This document shows positions 26,557 to 36,862 of a stretch of DNA of 38,149 bases, in pieces. The stretch is from an uncultured Marinobacter sp. (GTDB lineage Bacteria > Pseudomonadota > Gammaproteobacteria > Pseudomonadales > Oleiphilaceae). A model generated the notes under the pieces. The model was not told the DNA's origin. It was given only the letters and a program-made list of their open reading frames with translations, and did not search any database. Both the position numbers and the translations under genes were made by a program. The first letter of the stretch is position 1. Each line of letters starts with the position of its first letter. The stretch covers positions 1 to 38,149 of the forward strand of contig CAJXOQ010000013.1 of assembly GCA_913057975.1 (NCBI GenBank), in the 5' to 3' direction.

Positions 26557-27540
26557 ATGAAAGTTCTGGTAACCGGCGGAGCCGGCTATATAGGTAGTCA
26601 TGTCGTAAGGCAGTTGGGCGAAGCCGGACATGACATTGTCATTTTCGATAACCTGTCCACCGGATACCGCTGGGCGGTCACCTGTGGCGAGCTGGTGGTC
26701 GGAGATCTCGGCGATGAACAGGCCATTGCGGACCTTTTCAGCCAGCACCGCTTTGAAGCCGTGCTGCATTTCGCCGCTAATATCGTGGTGCCGGAATCGG
26801 TCGAGAACCCCCTCAAGTACTACCGCAACAATACCCGTAACACGCTGAATCTTCTGAAGGCCGTCGAAGATAACCAGGTGCCCTACATGGTGTTTTCATC
26901 CACGGCCGCCGTCTACGGTATGCCAGAGGAAACGGTACTGACGGAAGATCTACCGCTTGCTCCGATCAATCCCTATGGCGCCTCCAAGATGATGAGCGAG
27001 CGGATGATCATGGATCTGGCTGCCGCATCGTCCCTCAATTACGTGATCCTGCGTTACTTCAACGTAGCTGGGGCCAATCCTGAAGGTTTGCTGGGGCAGG
27101 CAACACCTGAAGCTACGCACCTGATCAAGGTTGCGTGTGAATGCGTGACGGGCAAGCGCGATGGTATGAGCGTGTTTGGCACCGACTATGACACCCGTGA
27201 TGGCACCTGCATCCGCGACTACATCCACGTGGAAGACCTGGCCAAGGCCCATGTGATGGCGTTGGACTACATGGCCGGGGGTGGTGAGTCGCGAGTGTTG
27301 AACTGCGGCTACGGGCGTGGGTTTACCGTCCGCGAAGTTATTGATGTCGTCAAGCGCCAGTCAGGCAACGACTTTCCGGTGCAGGAAACCGGCCGTCGGG
27401 CAGGGGACCCAGCCGCGCTGATGGCGGACAACTCGCGAATCAAAAAGGTACTGGGCTGGCAGCCGGATTACGACGATCTGGACACCATCGTCGGCACAGC
27501 CCTGGCCTGGGAAAAGATCTGGCAGGATAAGCAAGCCTGA
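26557..27540 (+). CDS. galE: UDP-glucose 4-epimerase GalE
   Basis: GalE interconverts UDP-glucose and UDP-galactose for surface polysaccharides. The 327-residue short-chain dehydrogenase-like enzyme has the NAD site GGAGYIGSHV (near 7-16), the catalytic SSTAAVYG serine/threonine and YGASK (YxxxK) motifs, and ends with VGTALAWEK, typical of GalE. It is followed after 50 bases by ugd, which uses the same UDP-glucose pool. Confidence 0.93.
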   Translation: MKVLVTGGAGYIGSHVVRQLGEAGHDIVIFDNLSTGYRWAVTCGELVVGDLGDEQAIADLFSQHRFEAVLHFAANIVVPESVENPLKYYRNNTRNTLNLLKAVEDNQVPYMVFSSTAAVYGMPEETVLTEDLPLAPINPYGASKMMSERMIMDLAAASSLNYVILRYFNVAGANPEGLLGQATPEATHLIKVACECVTGKRDGMSVFGTDYDTRDGTCIRDYIHVEDLAKAHVMALDYMAGGGESRVLNCGYGRGFTVREVIDVVKRQSGNDFPVQETGRRAGDPAALMADNSRIKKVLGWQPDYDDLDTIVGTALAWEKIWQDKQA

Positions 27541-27590
27541 GGCTGCTTGTCCCCATGCTTTAAACAAATTCAATTTCAGGGTTTTGACGG

Positions 27591-28934
27591 ATGAAAATTA
27601 CTATTTTCGGGACTGGATATGTCGGGCTTGTGACGGGTGCATGTCTGGCCGACGTGGGCCACCATGTTCTATGCATGGATGTGGATCAGGGCAAGATCGA
27701 TAAGCTGAAAAACGGTCATATCCCCATTTATGAGCCTGGCCTCGAGTCCATCGTAAAGCATACCGTTGAGGCCGGCCGTCTGGCGTTCACCACCGATACC
27801 AAAGAAGCCGTAGCTCACGGTGTGCTGCAGTTCATTGCAGTGGGTACGCCGCCGGATGAAGACGGTTCAGCCGACCTGCAGTATGTGACGGCCGTGGCGC
27901 GCGCCATCGGACAGTACATGGACGAGTACAAAGTGGTTGTGGACAAGTCCACTGTGCCGGTTGGTACCGGAGACAGGGTTAAGGCTGCGGTGCGCTCCGA
28001 GCTGGACAAGCGCGGGTTAGAGCTCGAATTCGATGTGGTGTCCAATCCCGAGTTTCTGAAGGAAGGGGCGGCCATCACCGATTTCATGAAGCCCGACCGC
28101 ATCATCGTTGGCACCGACAGTGAGCGGGCCAAGGAGGTGCTGCACGAGGTCTACTACCCATTCAATCGTAGCCACGACCGCATGATCTTCATGGACATCC
28201 GGTCTGCGGAACTGACCAAGTATGCAGCCAACTCCATGCTGGCCACCAAGATCAGCTTCATGAACGAGATAGCCAACCTGGCGGAGCGCCTCGGTGCCGA
28301 TATCGAGAACGTTCGCCGGGGTATCGGTTCTGACCCCCGCATCGGCTACCACTTCATTTATCCCGGTTGCGGTTATGGCGGCTCCTGTTTCCCGAAAGAC
28401 GTACAGGCGCTGACCCGCACAGCCAGGGACTGTGACTACGATTCCCGCCTGCTGAACGCCGTGGAAGCCGTGAACAATGCGCAGAAGCATGTGTTGTTCG
28501 ACAAGATCAGTCATTACTTCAATGGCAACCTGAAGGGTAAGGTGGTCGGAATCTGGGGGTTGGCATTCAAGCCCAACACCGACGATATGCGTGAAGCCTC
28601 GTCCCGTGCCCTGATGCAAGATCTCTGGAATGCCGGTGCGAGTGTGCAGGCCTTCGATCCTGAAGCCATGGAAGAGACCCAGCGTATCTTCGGCGACCAG
28701 CCTGGGCTGACTCTATGCGGAACCAAGGAGCAGGCGCTGAAAGGCGCGGATGTATTGGCCATCTGCACCGAGTGGAAGGAGTTCCGGTCACCGGACTTTG
28801 CAGCCATCGCCGCGACGATTAAAGAGCCTGTGGTCTTTGACGGACGTAACCTGTATGAACCCGACATGCTCGAGCGCCACGGTATGATCTACTACGCCAT
28901 TGGCCGTGGCCGGAACCAGTTCCACGGAGGTTGA
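27591..28934 (+). CDS. ugd: UDP-glucose 6-dehydrogenase
   Basis: This enzyme oxidises UDP-glucose to UDP-glucuronate with two NAD. The 447 residues have the N-terminal Rossmann motif [10 protein letters not shown] (7-16), the catalytic cysteine in [14 protein letters not shown], the central helix [22 protein letters not shown], and the C-terminal UDP-binding domain ([14 protein letters not shown]). The family also includes GDP-mannose dehydrogenase, but the sequence is close to Pseudomonas UDP-glucose dehydrogenase. No downstream polysaccharide locus is visible in the window. Confidence 0.94.
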   Translation: MKITIFGTGYVGLVTGACLADVGHHVLCMDVDQGKIDKLKNGHIPIYEPGLESIVKHTVEAGRLAFTTDTKEAVAHGVLQFIAVGTPPDEDGSADLQYVTAVARAIGQYMDEYKVVVDKSTVPVGTGDRVKAAVRSELDKRGLELEFDVVSNPEFLKEGAAITDFMKPDRIIVGTDSERAKEVLHEVYYPFNRSHDRMIFMDIRSAELTKYAANSMLATKISFMNEIANLAERLGADIENVRRGIGSDPRIGYHFIYPGCGYGGSCFPKDVQALTRTARDCDYDSRLLNAVEAVNNAQKHVLFDKISHYFNGNLKGKVVGIWGLAFKPNTDDMREASSRALMQDLWNAGASVQAFDPEAMEETQRIFGDQPGLTLCGTKEQALKGADVLAICTEWKEFRSPDFAAIAATIKEPVVFDGRNLYEPDMLERHGMIYYAIGRGRNQFHGG

Positions 28935-28935
28935 T

Positions 28936-29376
28936 ATGAGTGGGGCGGAGTCGCCGTTTGTTCTGCACGATCGCCTGGAGGCTGACACGGTCAGCCTCGG
29001 GCAGAGCAGGCTGTGTGAAATTCGGCTGATGAACGACAGCAACTGGCCCTGGGTGCTTCTGGTACCAAGGGTTGATGGCGTGCGGGAGATTTATCAGCTG
29101 GCTCCGGACAAACAGCGACAGCTAATGGCGGAATCGTCCCTTCTCGGGGAGGGCATGATGGAAGTGTTCGGTGGGGATAAGCTCAATGTTGCGGCGTTGG
29201 GTAACATGGTGCCGCAACTTCACCTTCATCATATCGTGCGTTTTGAAGGCGATTCCGCCTGGCCTGGTCCTGTCTGGGGCAAGCTTCCGCCGAAGCCCTA
29301 CAGTGTCAGCGACCTGGCCAGAATAAGCGAACAACTGAAGCCGTTGCTGGGCCGGCTTTCGCAAATAGTGGCGTAG
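28936..29376 (+). CDS. HIT-family protein
   Basis: This is a 146-residue member of the histidine triad superfamily of nucleotide hydrolases and transferases. The motif region reads VPQLHLHHIVRF: the nucleophilic middle histidine and the third histidine are kept, but the first is replaced by Q. The following FEGDSAWPGPVWG is typical of a proteobacterial HIT subgroup. I chose ATG 28936 with GGAGG seven bases upstream; the frame starts earlier inside ugd without relevance. The start is one base after the ugd stop, so the two are co-translated. The substrate is unknown. Confidence 0.88.
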   Translation: MSGAESPFVLHDRLEADTVSLGQSRLCEIRLMNDSNWPWVLLVPRVDGVREIYQLAPDKQRQLMAESSLLGEGMMEVFGGDKLNVAALGNMVPQLHLHHIVRFEGDSAWPGPVWGKLPPKPYSVSDLARISEQLKPLLGRLSQIVA

Positions 29377-29403
29377 CAATCTCTTCCGGCAAAGCCGAGT
29401 GGC

Positions 29404-30033
29404 TTAGCGTTTATGCCGAGCGATGGTGCGTGATCCAACGAGGATCATCCTGAGCTCGGTTTTCAGTTTGGCCTTCAAGGCTTCCTTTTCCGGTGGTGTT
29501 GCGTCAAGCGCCTCGGCGCCCTGATTGAACACCAGTGTCACCATGGCGTCCGCCACCAGTTTGGAGTCTGATAGGGGGCGATTCTCTTCGTCCGCGATAC
29601 GGGCCAGATCTGCCGCCAGTTCGGTCACAAAGTGGTCGATTTCAGCCTTGATGGCAGTGCGGAAGGGTTTTGATACCCCGGTGCTTTCCCGCAGCATCAG
29701 ACGAAACAGGTTGGAGTTGTTGCCAAGATACTCCATGAAGGTATCCACTGACGTGCTGATGGCGCTGCCGTTCCGTGCAATTCGCTTGCGTGCCTGGCGC
29801 ATAAGCTGCCGCAGGGCGACACCGCCTTCATCCACCAGGGCAAGCCCCAGCTCGTCGAGTTCGGAAAAGTGCCGGTAGAACGATGTCGGCGCGATGCCAG
29901 CTTCCCTTGCCACTTCCCGCAGGCTCAGGCTGCCAAAGCCTCGGTCCGCACTGAGTTGAGCAAGGGCGGCGTCCATCAGGGCACGGCGAGTGCGGAGTTT
30001 CTGTTCGGCTCGGGCTGACAAGGGCGGCTCCAT
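29404..30033 (-). CDS. fabR: TetR family repressor FabR (unsaturated fatty acid synthesis)
   Basis: This 209-residue regulator is close to E. coli FabR, which senses acyl chains and represses fabA and fabB. The helix-turn-helix (about 36-56) reads SLSLREVAREAGIAPTSFYRHF, followed by DELGLALVDEGG and LRQLMRQARKRIA, which are nearly the FabR sequence. The C-terminal part (VTLVFNQGAEALD) also matches. DesT-like desaturase repressors of Pseudomonas are the alternative. No fatty acid gene is adjacent. It is divergent from aspS, and a palindrome at 30074-30092 could be its operator. Confidence 0.88.
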   Translation of the reverse strand: MEPPLSARAEQKLRTRRALMDAALAQLSADRGFGSLSLREVAREAGIAPTSFYRHFSELDELGLALVDEGGVALRQLMRQARKRIARNGSAISTSVDTFMEYLGNNSNLFRLMLRESTGVSKPFRTAIKAEIDHFVTELAADLARIADEENRPLSDSKLVADAMVTLVFNQGAEALDATPPEKEALKAKLKTELRMILVGSRTIARHKR

Positions 30034-30073
30034 CGGGCGGTAAATCGGCCCATTCTAGCGGCCAAACGTTTTA

Positions 30074-30092
30074 CCGTCACCCACGGTGATGG
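30074..30092. promoter_or_regulatory. Palindrome between fabR and aspS
   Basis: CCGTCACC and GGTGATGG flank CAC and are complementary at seven of eight positions. The site is 41 bases upstream of the fabR start and 28 bases upstream of the aspS -10-like element. It does not resemble the known FabR site (a TGTACA-type core). Confidence 0.4.
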
Positions 30093-30119
30093 AAGCCTGA
30101 TTTTCCCGTTCATTGTGTT

Positions 30120-30125
30120 TATAAT
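30120..30125 (+). promoter_or_regulatory. Probable -10 element of aspS
   Basis: TATAAT lies 78 bases before the aspS start. The hexamer 17 bases upstream is CTGATT, a weak -35. The perfect -10 and the divergent arrangement support a promoter here. Confidence 0.5.
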
Positions 30126-30203
30126 GGGCCGCTTTTGCAGTAGGGTCCGCCAAAACCATTTTTGCAAACTTTTACGCACACATCAGATACAACGGGAACC
30201 GGT

Positions 30204-32009
30204 ATGCGCAGTCATTATTGCGGTGGAATCAACGAATCTCACATCGATCAGGAAGTTACTCTTTGCGGTTGGGTTCACCGTCGCCGCGATCACGGTGGGG
30301 TAATCTTTCTGGACCTTCGCGATCGGGACGGTATTTCCCAGGTCGTGTTCGATCCGGATACCCCAGAGAGCTTCAATCTGGCGGAGAAAGTCCGCAGTGA
30401 ATTCGTGATCCAGGTGACCGGCCGTGTGCGCCGTCGCCCCGCCGGTACCGAAAACGCCAACATGCCGACTGGGCAGGTCGAACTGCTGGGTAAGCAGTTG
30501 TCCATCCTGAATGCCGCTGCAACGCCTCCGTTCCCGCTGGATGAGCATGTGGATGTGGGCGAAGATGTTCGCCTGAAGTATCGCTTTGTAGACCTGCGTC
30601 GTCCGGAAATGCTGAACCGTCTGCGTTTCCGTTCCAGGGTGACCAGCTATATTCGCAACTTTCTGGATAGCAACGGTTTTATGGATGTCGAAACGCCCAT
30701 CCTGACCCGAGCCACGCCGGAAGGCGCACGTGACTATCTGGTGCCAAGCCGCACCCATGAGGGCTCCTTCTTCGCGCTTCCCCAGTCCCCGCAACTTTTC
30801 AAGCAGTTGCTGATGGTGTCCGGTGTGGATCGCTATTACCAGATCGCCAAGTGTTTCCGTGACGAAGACCTGCGTGCCGACCGTCAGCCCGAGTTCACGC
30901 AGATTGACATCGAGGCCTCGTTCATCGACGAGGAGACCTTGATGACCCTGAACGAGAACATGATCCGTTCTCTGTTCAAGGATGTGCTGGAAGTGGATCT
31001 GCCGGAGTTCCCGCGCATGCCGTACGCCGAGGCGATGCAGCGCTATGGCAGCGACAAGCCGGATCTGCGTATCCCGCTTGAGCTGGTTGACGTGGGGGAT
31101 CTGGTTGCGGGCGTTGACTTCAAGGTGTTTGCCGGTCCGGCTAATGACCCCAAGGGCCGCGTAGCAGCGCTACGTGTTCCTAAGGGCGGCGAGCTGACCC
31201 GCAAACAGATCGACGACTACACCAAGTACGTGGGTATCTACGGCGCCAAGGGGCTGGCCTACATCAAGGTCAATGATACTTCCAAGGGCGTTGAAGGCCT
31301 GCAGTCGCCGATCATCAAATTCCTGGGTGACGACGTTGCAAAGGCTGTCATCGAGCGTTCCGGAGCGCAGGATGGTGATATCGTGTTCTTCGGCGCCGAT
31401 AAGACCAACGTGGTCAACGAAGCCCTGGGCGCACTTCGAATCAAGGTCGGCCACGACCTGAACATGCTGACGTCCGAGTGGGCGCCGATGTGGGTGGTGG
31501 ACTTCCCGATGTTCGAGGAAACGTCTGACGGAAGCCTGACTGCGATTCACCATCCGTTCACGGCGCCATCCTGTTCTGGTGACGAGCTGGAAGCGTCGCC
31601 GGCGACGGCATTGTCCCGCGCCTACGACATGGTTCTGAACGGCACCGAGCTCGGTGGCGGTTCCATCCGTATTCATGACGAAAAAATGCAGGAAAGTGTG
31701 TTCCGTACCCTGGGTATTGAGCACGAAGAAGCGCGGGCCAAGTTCGGGTTCCTGCTGGATGCGCTGAAATACGGTTGCCCTCCCCATGGTGGCCTGGCGT
31801 TTGGCCTGGACCGGTTGATCATGCTGATGACAGGCGCCAGCTCCATCCGTGATGTGATTGCGTTCCCCAAAACCCAGAGCGCCACCTGTCTGATGACACA
31901 GGCGCCCGGAGAAGTGGACGACAAGCAGTTGCGTGAGCTTCATATCCGCCGCCGCAAGCCCGCGGCCAAGGCCGGCGAAAATAAGGAAGACACCCAGACA
32001 GGCGAGTAA
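30204..32009 (+). CDS. aspS: Aspartyl-tRNA synthetase
   Basis: This class II synthetase charges tRNA-Asp. From ATG 30204 ([32 protein letters not shown]) the protein has 601 residues (E. coli 590). The N-terminal OB-fold binds the anticodon (about 1-110); motif 2 is [19 protein letters not shown] and motif 3 is GLAFGLDRL. The inserted GAD domain (about 290-420) is the bacterial form. An in-frame ATG at 30162 would add 14 residues not found in the family. A short C-terminal extension rich in Lys, Ala and Glu follows. It heads the yebC-ruvCAB-tol gene run. Confidence 0.97.
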   Translation: MRSHYCGGINESHIDQEVTLCGWVHRRRDHGGVIFLDLRDRDGISQVVFDPDTPESFNLAEKVRSEFVIQVTGRVRRRPAGTENANMPTGQVELLGKQLSILNAAATPPFPLDEHVDVGEDVRLKYRFVDLRRPEMLNRLRFRSRVTSYIRNFLDSNGFMDVETPILTRATPEGARDYLVPSRTHEGSFFALPQSPQLFKQLLMVSGVDRYYQIAKCFRDEDLRADRQPEFTQIDIEASFIDEETLMTLNENMIRSLFKDVLEVDLPEFPRMPYAEAMQRYGSDKPDLRIPLELVDVGDLVAGVDFKVFAGPANDPKGRVAALRVPKGGELTRKQIDDYTKYVGIYGAKGLAYIKVNDTSKGVEGLQSPIIKFLGDDVAKAVIERSGAQDGDIVFFGADKTNVVNEALGALRIKVGHDLNMLTSEWAPMWVVDFPMFEETSDGSLTAIHHPFTAPSCSGDELEASPATALSRAYDMVLNGTELGGGSIRIHDEKMQESVFRTLGIEHEEARAKFGFLLDALKYGCPPHGGLAFGLDRLIMLMTGASSIRDVIAFPKTQSATCLMTQAPGEVDDKQLRELHIRRRKPAAKAGENKEDTQTGE

Positions 32010-32017
32010 CGCAATGC

Positions 32018-32043
32018 CGGAGCACACCCTCGTGTGTGCTCCG
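32018..32043 (+). other. Hairpin between aspS and yebC
   Basis: CGGAGCACAC (32018-32027) pairs perfectly over 10 bases with 32034-32043 around a six-base loop. No T run follows, so it is unlikely to terminate transcription fully. It lies 20 bases before yebC and may mark RNA processing or mRNA protection between a synthetase and the downstream genes. Confidence 0.6.
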
Positions 32044-32062
32044 CGACTGAACGGAGTTGATT

Positions 32063-32812
32063 ATGGCTGGACACAGTAAATGGGCCAACATCAAGCACCG
32101 TAAAGCGGCTCAGGACGCCAAACGCGGTAAGATTTTCACCAAGATCATTCGCGAGTTGACGGTGGCGGCCCGTCAGGGCGGGGGAAACCCGGATGACAAT
32201 CCGCGATTGCGGGGCGTCATCGACAAGGCCCTGACCGCTAACATGAAGAAGGACACCATCGAGCGCGCCGTTGAGCGAGGTGCCGGGGATGGTGACGACA
32301 GCAATTACGAGGAACCGACCTACGAAGGGTACGGTCCTGGTGGCGTTGCGATCTTTGTGGAAGTCATGACGGATAACCGCAACCGCACCGTGGCCGACAT
32401 TCGTCACGCCCTGAACAAGATGGGCGGCAACCTCGGCACAGACGGTTCGGTAGCGTATCTTTTCAGTAAGCAGGGTATTATCAGCTACAGCCCGGAGATG
32501 GACGAAGACCAGCTGATGGAAGCGGCCCTGGTTGCCGGTGCCGAGGACCTGGCGACGCTCGGCGACGGCTCATTCGAGATAGTCACCGTGCCAGATCAGT
32601 TCCTCGACGTTAAACAGTCCCTGGTGGAGTCCGGCCTGATACCCGATAACGCAGAAGTCACTATGGTGCCCTCAACCACCGTAGAGCTGGATGAGGAGGG
32701 AGCAGAGCCCATCCTCAAGCTGATTGATATGCTGGAAGACCTGGACGATGTGCAGAATGTCTATCACAACGCCGATATATCGGCGGACGTGATGGAGGCA
32801 CTCCATCAATAA
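32063..32812 (+). CDS. yebC: YebC/PmpR family protein
   Basis: This is a 249-residue cytosolic protein with the YebC/TACO1 signature [23 protein letters not shown] at the N-terminus and [10 protein letters not shown] in the middle. Family members have been described as transcriptional regulators (PmpR in Pseudomonas) and, more recently, as helpers for ribosomes stalled at proline stretches. ATG 32063 is chosen over 32057 by family N-terminus. It is followed after nine bases by ruvC, as is usual. Confidence 0.94.
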   Translation: MAGHSKWANIKHRKAAQDAKRGKIFTKIIRELTVAARQGGGNPDDNPRLRGVIDKALTANMKKDTIERAVERGAGDGDDSNYEEPTYEGYGPGGVAIFVEVMTDNRNRTVADIRHALNKMGGNLGTDGSVAYLFSKQGIISYSPEMDEDQLMEAALVAGAEDLATLGDGSFEIVTVPDQFLDVKQSLVESGLIPDNAEVTMVPSTTVELDEEGAEPILKLIDMLEDLDDVQNVYHNADISADVMEALHQ

Positions 32813-32821
32813 GGACGCAAC

Positions 32822-33352
32822 GTGTCGATAATCATGGGGGTGGACCCCGGGTCGCGCATTACCGGTTACGGCGTTGTACGGGCTGAAGGCCGTGTGATTG
32901 AGTACATTGACAGTGGTTGTATCCGGGTGGGTGAGAAGCCCATGGCGGAACGTCTGCAAACCATCTTCCACAGCCTGGCCACGTTGATTGGTGAGTACCG
33001 CCCCGAAGAATTCGCCATTGAGCAGGTGTTCATGGCCCGTAACCCGGATTCAGCGTTGAAGTTGGGGCAGGCCAGGGGAGCTGCGATTGTAGCGGCCGCC
33101 AACAGTGGTTTGCCCGTTCACGAGTATTCCGCCCGCCAGGTCAAGCAGGCGGTGGTGGGTAAGGGTGGTGCTGACAAGTCCCAGGTCCAGCATATGGTCC
33201 AGGTGTTGCTGGCGCTGTCCCGCAAGCCCCAGGCCGACGCCGCAGATGCCCTGGCGATTGCGCTGTGCCACGCCCACATGAGCCAGAGCGTTGCCAGGCT
33301 GGCGTCTGGCGGTGGCGGAAAAGTGCGAAGTGGCCGGGTCCGAAGACAATAA
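32822..33352 (+). CDS. ruvC: Holliday junction resolvase RuvC
   Basis: RuvC cuts Holliday junctions brought to it by RuvAB. The 176 residues contain the acidic catalytic residues: D8 in GVDPG, the glutamate in AIEQVF, and the paired aspartates in [15 protein letters not shown]. The start is GTG 32822 ([17 protein letters not shown]), which aligns with E. coli RuvC. Confidence 0.96.
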   Translation: MSIIMGVDPGSRITGYGVVRAEGRVIEYIDSGCIRVGEKPMAERLQTIFHSLATLIGEYRPEEFAIEQVFMARNPDSALKLGQARGAAIVAAANSGLPVHEYSARQVKQAVVGKGGADKSQVQHMVQVLLALSRKPQADAADALAIALCHAHMSQSVARLASGGGGKVRSGRVRRQ

Positions 33353-33382
33353 CCGAAGCATTGAAGTCCAGGGAGAAACCCG

Positions 33383-34015
33383 TTGATTGGTCGTATCCGA
33401 GGCATCCTGATTGAAAAATCCCCTGCGCAGGCATTGGTGGAATGCGCTGGCTTGGGGTATGAAGTTGATATTCCCTACACCACATTCTTTAACCTTCCTG
33501 AAACTGGCAACGAGCTGGTTCTCCACACCCACTTTGTTGTTCGCGAGGACGCCCAGAGCCTCTACGGCTTCTCTTCACGGCTGGACCGGGACCTATTCCG
33601 TTTGCTGATCAAGGTCAACGGGGTTGGTCCCAAACTTGCCGCGGGGATTCTGTCGGGGTTGGATGCGAATCAGTTTATCCGCTGCGTTGAGGCCCGCGAT
33701 GCCAATGCCCTGGTCAAGCTTCCCGGTGTTGGAAAGAAAACCGCCGAACGCCTGCTTATTGAAATGACAGATCGTATAGGGCAACTTGAAGGGCAGTTTA
33801 TACCAGCGTCGCCAAATGCGACGGTTACCTCCGACTCAGCCGACGCGAGCGTTGCTGCAGGTCATGACCCCAGGGACGAGGCGGAAGCCGCCCTGATTGC
33901 CCTGGGTTACAAGCCACAGGAGGCGTCGAAGGCCATCAGCAAGGTTGCGGAGGAGGGCATGTCGAGCCAGGAATTGATTCGGTTGGCGCTACGGGCAATG
34001 ATTCCTGCCAGTTGA
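33383..34015 (+). CDS. ruvA: Holliday junction branch migration protein RuvA
   Basis: RuvA binds four-way junctions as a tetramer and loads RuvB. The 210 residues have an OB-fold N-terminal domain (MIGRIRGILIEKSP...GLGYEVDIPY), tandem helix-hairpin-helix motifs (GVGPKLAAGILSG, LPGVGKKTAERLLIEM), and a flexible linker before domain III (EAALIALGYKPQEA), which contacts RuvB. The start is TTG 33383, with AGGGAG upstream. The 167 bases before ruvB contain no gene. Confidence 0.96.
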   Translation: MIGRIRGILIEKSPAQALVECAGLGYEVDIPYTTFFNLPETGNELVLHTHFVVREDAQSLYGFSSRLDRDLFRLLIKVNGVGPKLAAGILSGLDANQFIRCVEARDANALVKLPGVGKKTAERLLIEMTDRIGQLEGQFIPASPNATVTSDSADASVAAGHDPRDEAEAALIALGYKPQEASKAISKVAEEGMSSQELIRLALRAMIPAS

Positions 34016-34108
34016 TGGGCTGATTAACGGGTTGATTAAAAGAGTGTCATTAATCGCATCCTGGCCCCATATGTGTAGAGAGCGTAACGTGACAGCCAAA
34101 GCGCCGTT

Positions 34109-34147
34109 TGTACAATTGGGGCATAATGAACCCGATACGAGTGTACA
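34109..34147. promoter_or_regulatory. Pair of TGTACA palindromes upstream of ruvB
   Basis: TGTACA occurs at 34109-34114 and 34142-34147, 33 bases apart (about three helical turns), flanking CATAAT at 34122-34127, which could be a -10. No good -35 and no LexA box (CTGT-N8-ACAG) was found. The arrangement suggests, but does not prove, a regulated ruvB promoter. Confidence 0.3.
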
Positions 34148-34182
34148 GGCATGTTGTTGATTTCCTCTGAACGGGTAGTTCA

Positions 34183-35211
34183 ATGATTGAATCGGATCGC
34201 CTGATTACAGCCCAGGCCGGACAATACGAGGAAGTGCAGGATCGAGCGATCCGTCCCGGTGTGTTGGCAGACTATGTTGGTCAGCCGGCTGTGCGGGAGC
34301 AGATGGAAATTTTCATTTCCGCCGCACGGGGTCGCCAGGAAGCATTGGATCATGTATTGATCTTTGGTCCGCCGGGGCTTGGCAAGACCACGCTCGCCAA
34401 CATCATTGCCAATGAGATGGGTGTATCCATCAAAACCACGTCCGGACCGGTGTTGGAAAAAGCCGGTGATCTGGCCGCCATGCTGACCAACCTCGAAGAG
34501 GGTGATGTCCTCTTCATTGATGAAATTCATCGTCTCAGCGCCGCCGTGGAAGAAGTGCTCTACCCGGCGATGGAAGACTACCAACTGGATATCATGATTG
34601 GGGAGGGGCCGGCGGCCCGCTCCATCAAGCTGGACCTACCCCCGTTCACCCTGGTGGGTGCCACGACACGTGCCGGGCTTCTGACATCGCCGCTGCGGGA
34701 TCGTTTCGGCATCGTTCAGCGCCTTGAGTTCTATAACACCAGGGATCTGACGGATATCATTCTCCGTTCCGCGCGATTGTCATCGGTCACTATCGACAAC
34801 GGCGGTGCTTACGAAATTGCCCGCCGTTCCCGGGGAACACCCCGTATTGCCAACCGCCTGCTACGTCGAGTGCGTGACTTTGCTGAGGTAAAAGCGGATG
34901 GCAGCATTAGTGAGTCCATTGCGGACCAGGCACTGTACATGCTGAAAGTGGACGCCCAGGGGTTTGACCACATGGACCGGCGCCTGCTTTTGGCGATGAT
35001 TGAAAAGTTTGATGGTGGCCCGGTGGGTGTCGAAAGTCTGGCAGCGGCAATCAGTGAGGAGCGGGGCACTATCGAAGACGTTCTTGAGCCGTTCCTGATC
35101 CAGCAGGGCTTCATGGTGCGAACGCCCCGTGGGCGAATGGTGACGTCGAATGCCTACCAGCATTTCGGCGTCGTGCCATCTGGCCCGGAGCGGGAGGACC
35201 TTTTTGACTGA
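34183..35211 (+). CDS. ruvB: Holliday junction branch migration helicase RuvB
   Basis: RuvB is the hexameric AAA+ motor that moves Holliday junctions with RuvA. The 342 residues have Walker [10 protein letters not shown], Walker [10 protein letters not shown], the sensor region GATTRAG and [10 protein letters not shown], and the C-terminal winged helix ending in TPRGRMVT. Start at ATG 34183. Its end overlaps the TTG start of ybgC by eight bases. Confidence 0.97.
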   Translation: MIESDRLITAQAGQYEEVQDRAIRPGVLADYVGQPAVREQMEIFISAARGRQEALDHVLIFGPPGLGKTTLANIIANEMGVSIKTTSGPVLEKAGDLAAMLTNLEEGDVLFIDEIHRLSAAVEEVLYPAMEDYQLDIMIGEGPAARSIKLDLPPFTLVGATTRAGLLTSPLRDRFGIVQRLEFYNTRDLTDIILRSARLSSVTIDNGGAYEIARRSRGTPRIANRLLRRVRDFAEVKADGSISESIADQALYMLKVDAQGFDHMDRRLLLAMIEKFDGGPVGVESLAAAISEERGTIEDVLEPFLIQQGFMVRTPRGRMVTSNAYQHFGVVPSGPEREDLFD

Positions 35212-35647
35212 GCGCTATGATTCGTCGGTCGGTTTGTCGGTTCGTGTGTACATCGAGGATACCGACGCCGGCGGTATCGTATACCATGCGAAGTACCTGC
35301 ATTATATGGAGCGTGCCCGCACTGAGTGGGTTCGTCATAAGGGTGTCGGGCTTCGCGCCGGCCTCGCGGACAACATCAGTTACGTTGTCCAGCGCCTGGC
35401 GATCCACTACGGTGCCCCGGCCAAGCTCGACGATGAGTTGCGAGTGACCGCAGAGCCAGTGGCGTTCGGCCGTGTATGGATGGATTTCCGTCAGCAGGTC
35501 GTGCGTAGCTCCGACGACAAGGTGCTGGCGTCGGCGGATGTGCGTGTGGCCTGTATTGCACTGGATTCCGGCCGGCCAAGACGCCTTCCGGTAAACATGC
35601 TGGAGTTGCTGGAAAGCAGCCTGAAAACCAATTCACAAGTGGAATAA
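35204..35647 (+). CDS. ybgC: Acyl-CoA thioesterase YbgC (Tol-Pal associated)
   Basis: This 147-residue hotdog thioesterase acts on acyl-CoA or acyl-ACP and is linked to phospholipid metabolism at the Tol-Pal site. The motif [24 protein letters not shown] contains the catalytic aspartate of the 4-hydroxybenzoyl-CoA thioesterase family. TTG 35204 is chosen: GGAGG is six bases before it, and it overlaps the ruvB stop. An ATG at 35150 in frame lies within ruvB and would add 18 residues unlike the family. It leads into tolQ. Confidence 0.94.
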   Translation: MTERYDSSVGLSVRVYIEDTDAGGIVYHAKYLHYMERARTEWVRHKGVGLRAGLADNISYVVQRLAIHYGAPAKLDDELRVTAEPVAFGRVWMDFRQQVVRSSDDKVLASADVRVACIALDSGRPRRLPVNMLELLESSLKTNSQVE

Positions 35648-35661
35648 TCCAGGAGTAAAAG

Positions 35662-36351
35662 GTGGAGTCAGAAGTTTCTGTTTGGTATCTCATCGCCAAC
35701 GCCGGCGTGCTGGTTCAGCTGGTCATGCTGTTGCTTGCCCTGGCGTCCATTATCTCCTGGGCACTGATCTTCCAGCGCCTGAAGGTGTTCCGCAAGGCCA
35801 AGCAGGCCCAGTATGCGTTCGAGGAACGGTTCTGGTCCGGAATGGACCTGGGTCAGCTATACCGGGAAGTGAACAGTAATCCGACGCCGTTCTCCGGCAT
35901 GGAGTCGTTGTTCCGGGCCGGTTTCAAGGAATTTTCCCGTCTGCGCCAGCAAAGCCGGGATGCCGATGCCGTTATGGAAGGTACCCAGCGTGCGATGCGA
36001 GTGGCGTTTTCCCGGGAGCAGGAGCGGCTGGAGATGCATTTACCGTTTCTTGCAACCGTGGGCTCTACCAGCCCCTATGTCGGTCTCTTTGGTACGGTCT
36101 GGGGCATCATGAACTCGTTTCGGGGGCTGGCTCAGGTTCAGCAAGCGACCCTCGCCACGGTGGCCCCTGGTATTTCCGAGGCTTTGATAGCAACGGCGAT
36201 GGGCCTGTTTGCGGCCATACCCGCGGTGATTGCCTACAACCGATTCTCCGCTATTTCCGACGCTCTGCTGAAGAACTATGAAACCTTTGCCGATGAGTTT
36301 TCGAGCATCCTCCATCGCCGTGTGCATAACAGCGAGCAGTCAGCCGCATGA
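35662..36351 (+). CDS. tolQ: Tol-Pal system proton channel protein TolQ
   Basis: TolQ forms the proton channel of the Tol-Pal machine, which drives outer-membrane constriction at division. The 229 residues have three hydrophobic helices (about 13-36, 130-155 and 165-190) with GLFGTVWGIMNSF and GISEALIATAMGLFAAIPAV, typical of TolQ. Start is GTG 35662 after AGGAG. TolR follows after 43 bases. Confidence 0.96.
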   Translation: MESEVSVWYLIANAGVLVQLVMLLLALASIISWALIFQRLKVFRKAKQAQYAFEERFWSGMDLGQLYREVNSNPTPFSGMESLFRAGFKEFSRLRQQSRDADAVMEGTQRAMRVAFSREQERLEMHLPFLATVGSTSPYVGLFGTVWGIMNSFRGLAQVQQATLATVAPGISEALIATAMGLFAAIPAVIAYNRFSAISDALLKNYETFADEFSSILHRRVHNSEQSAA

Positions 36352-36394
36352 GGATGGCAGCCAGTAACGGTCAGTCAGTCGGGAGAGCAGAAAC

Positions 36395-36841
<447 letters not shown>

Positions 36842-36862
36842 GTACAGAGCAGGCAGGTTTTT

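Noticed and set aside
34016..34182. LexA (SOS) box before ruvB
   Set aside because: No CTGT-N8-ACAG match was found; only the TGTACA pair is present.
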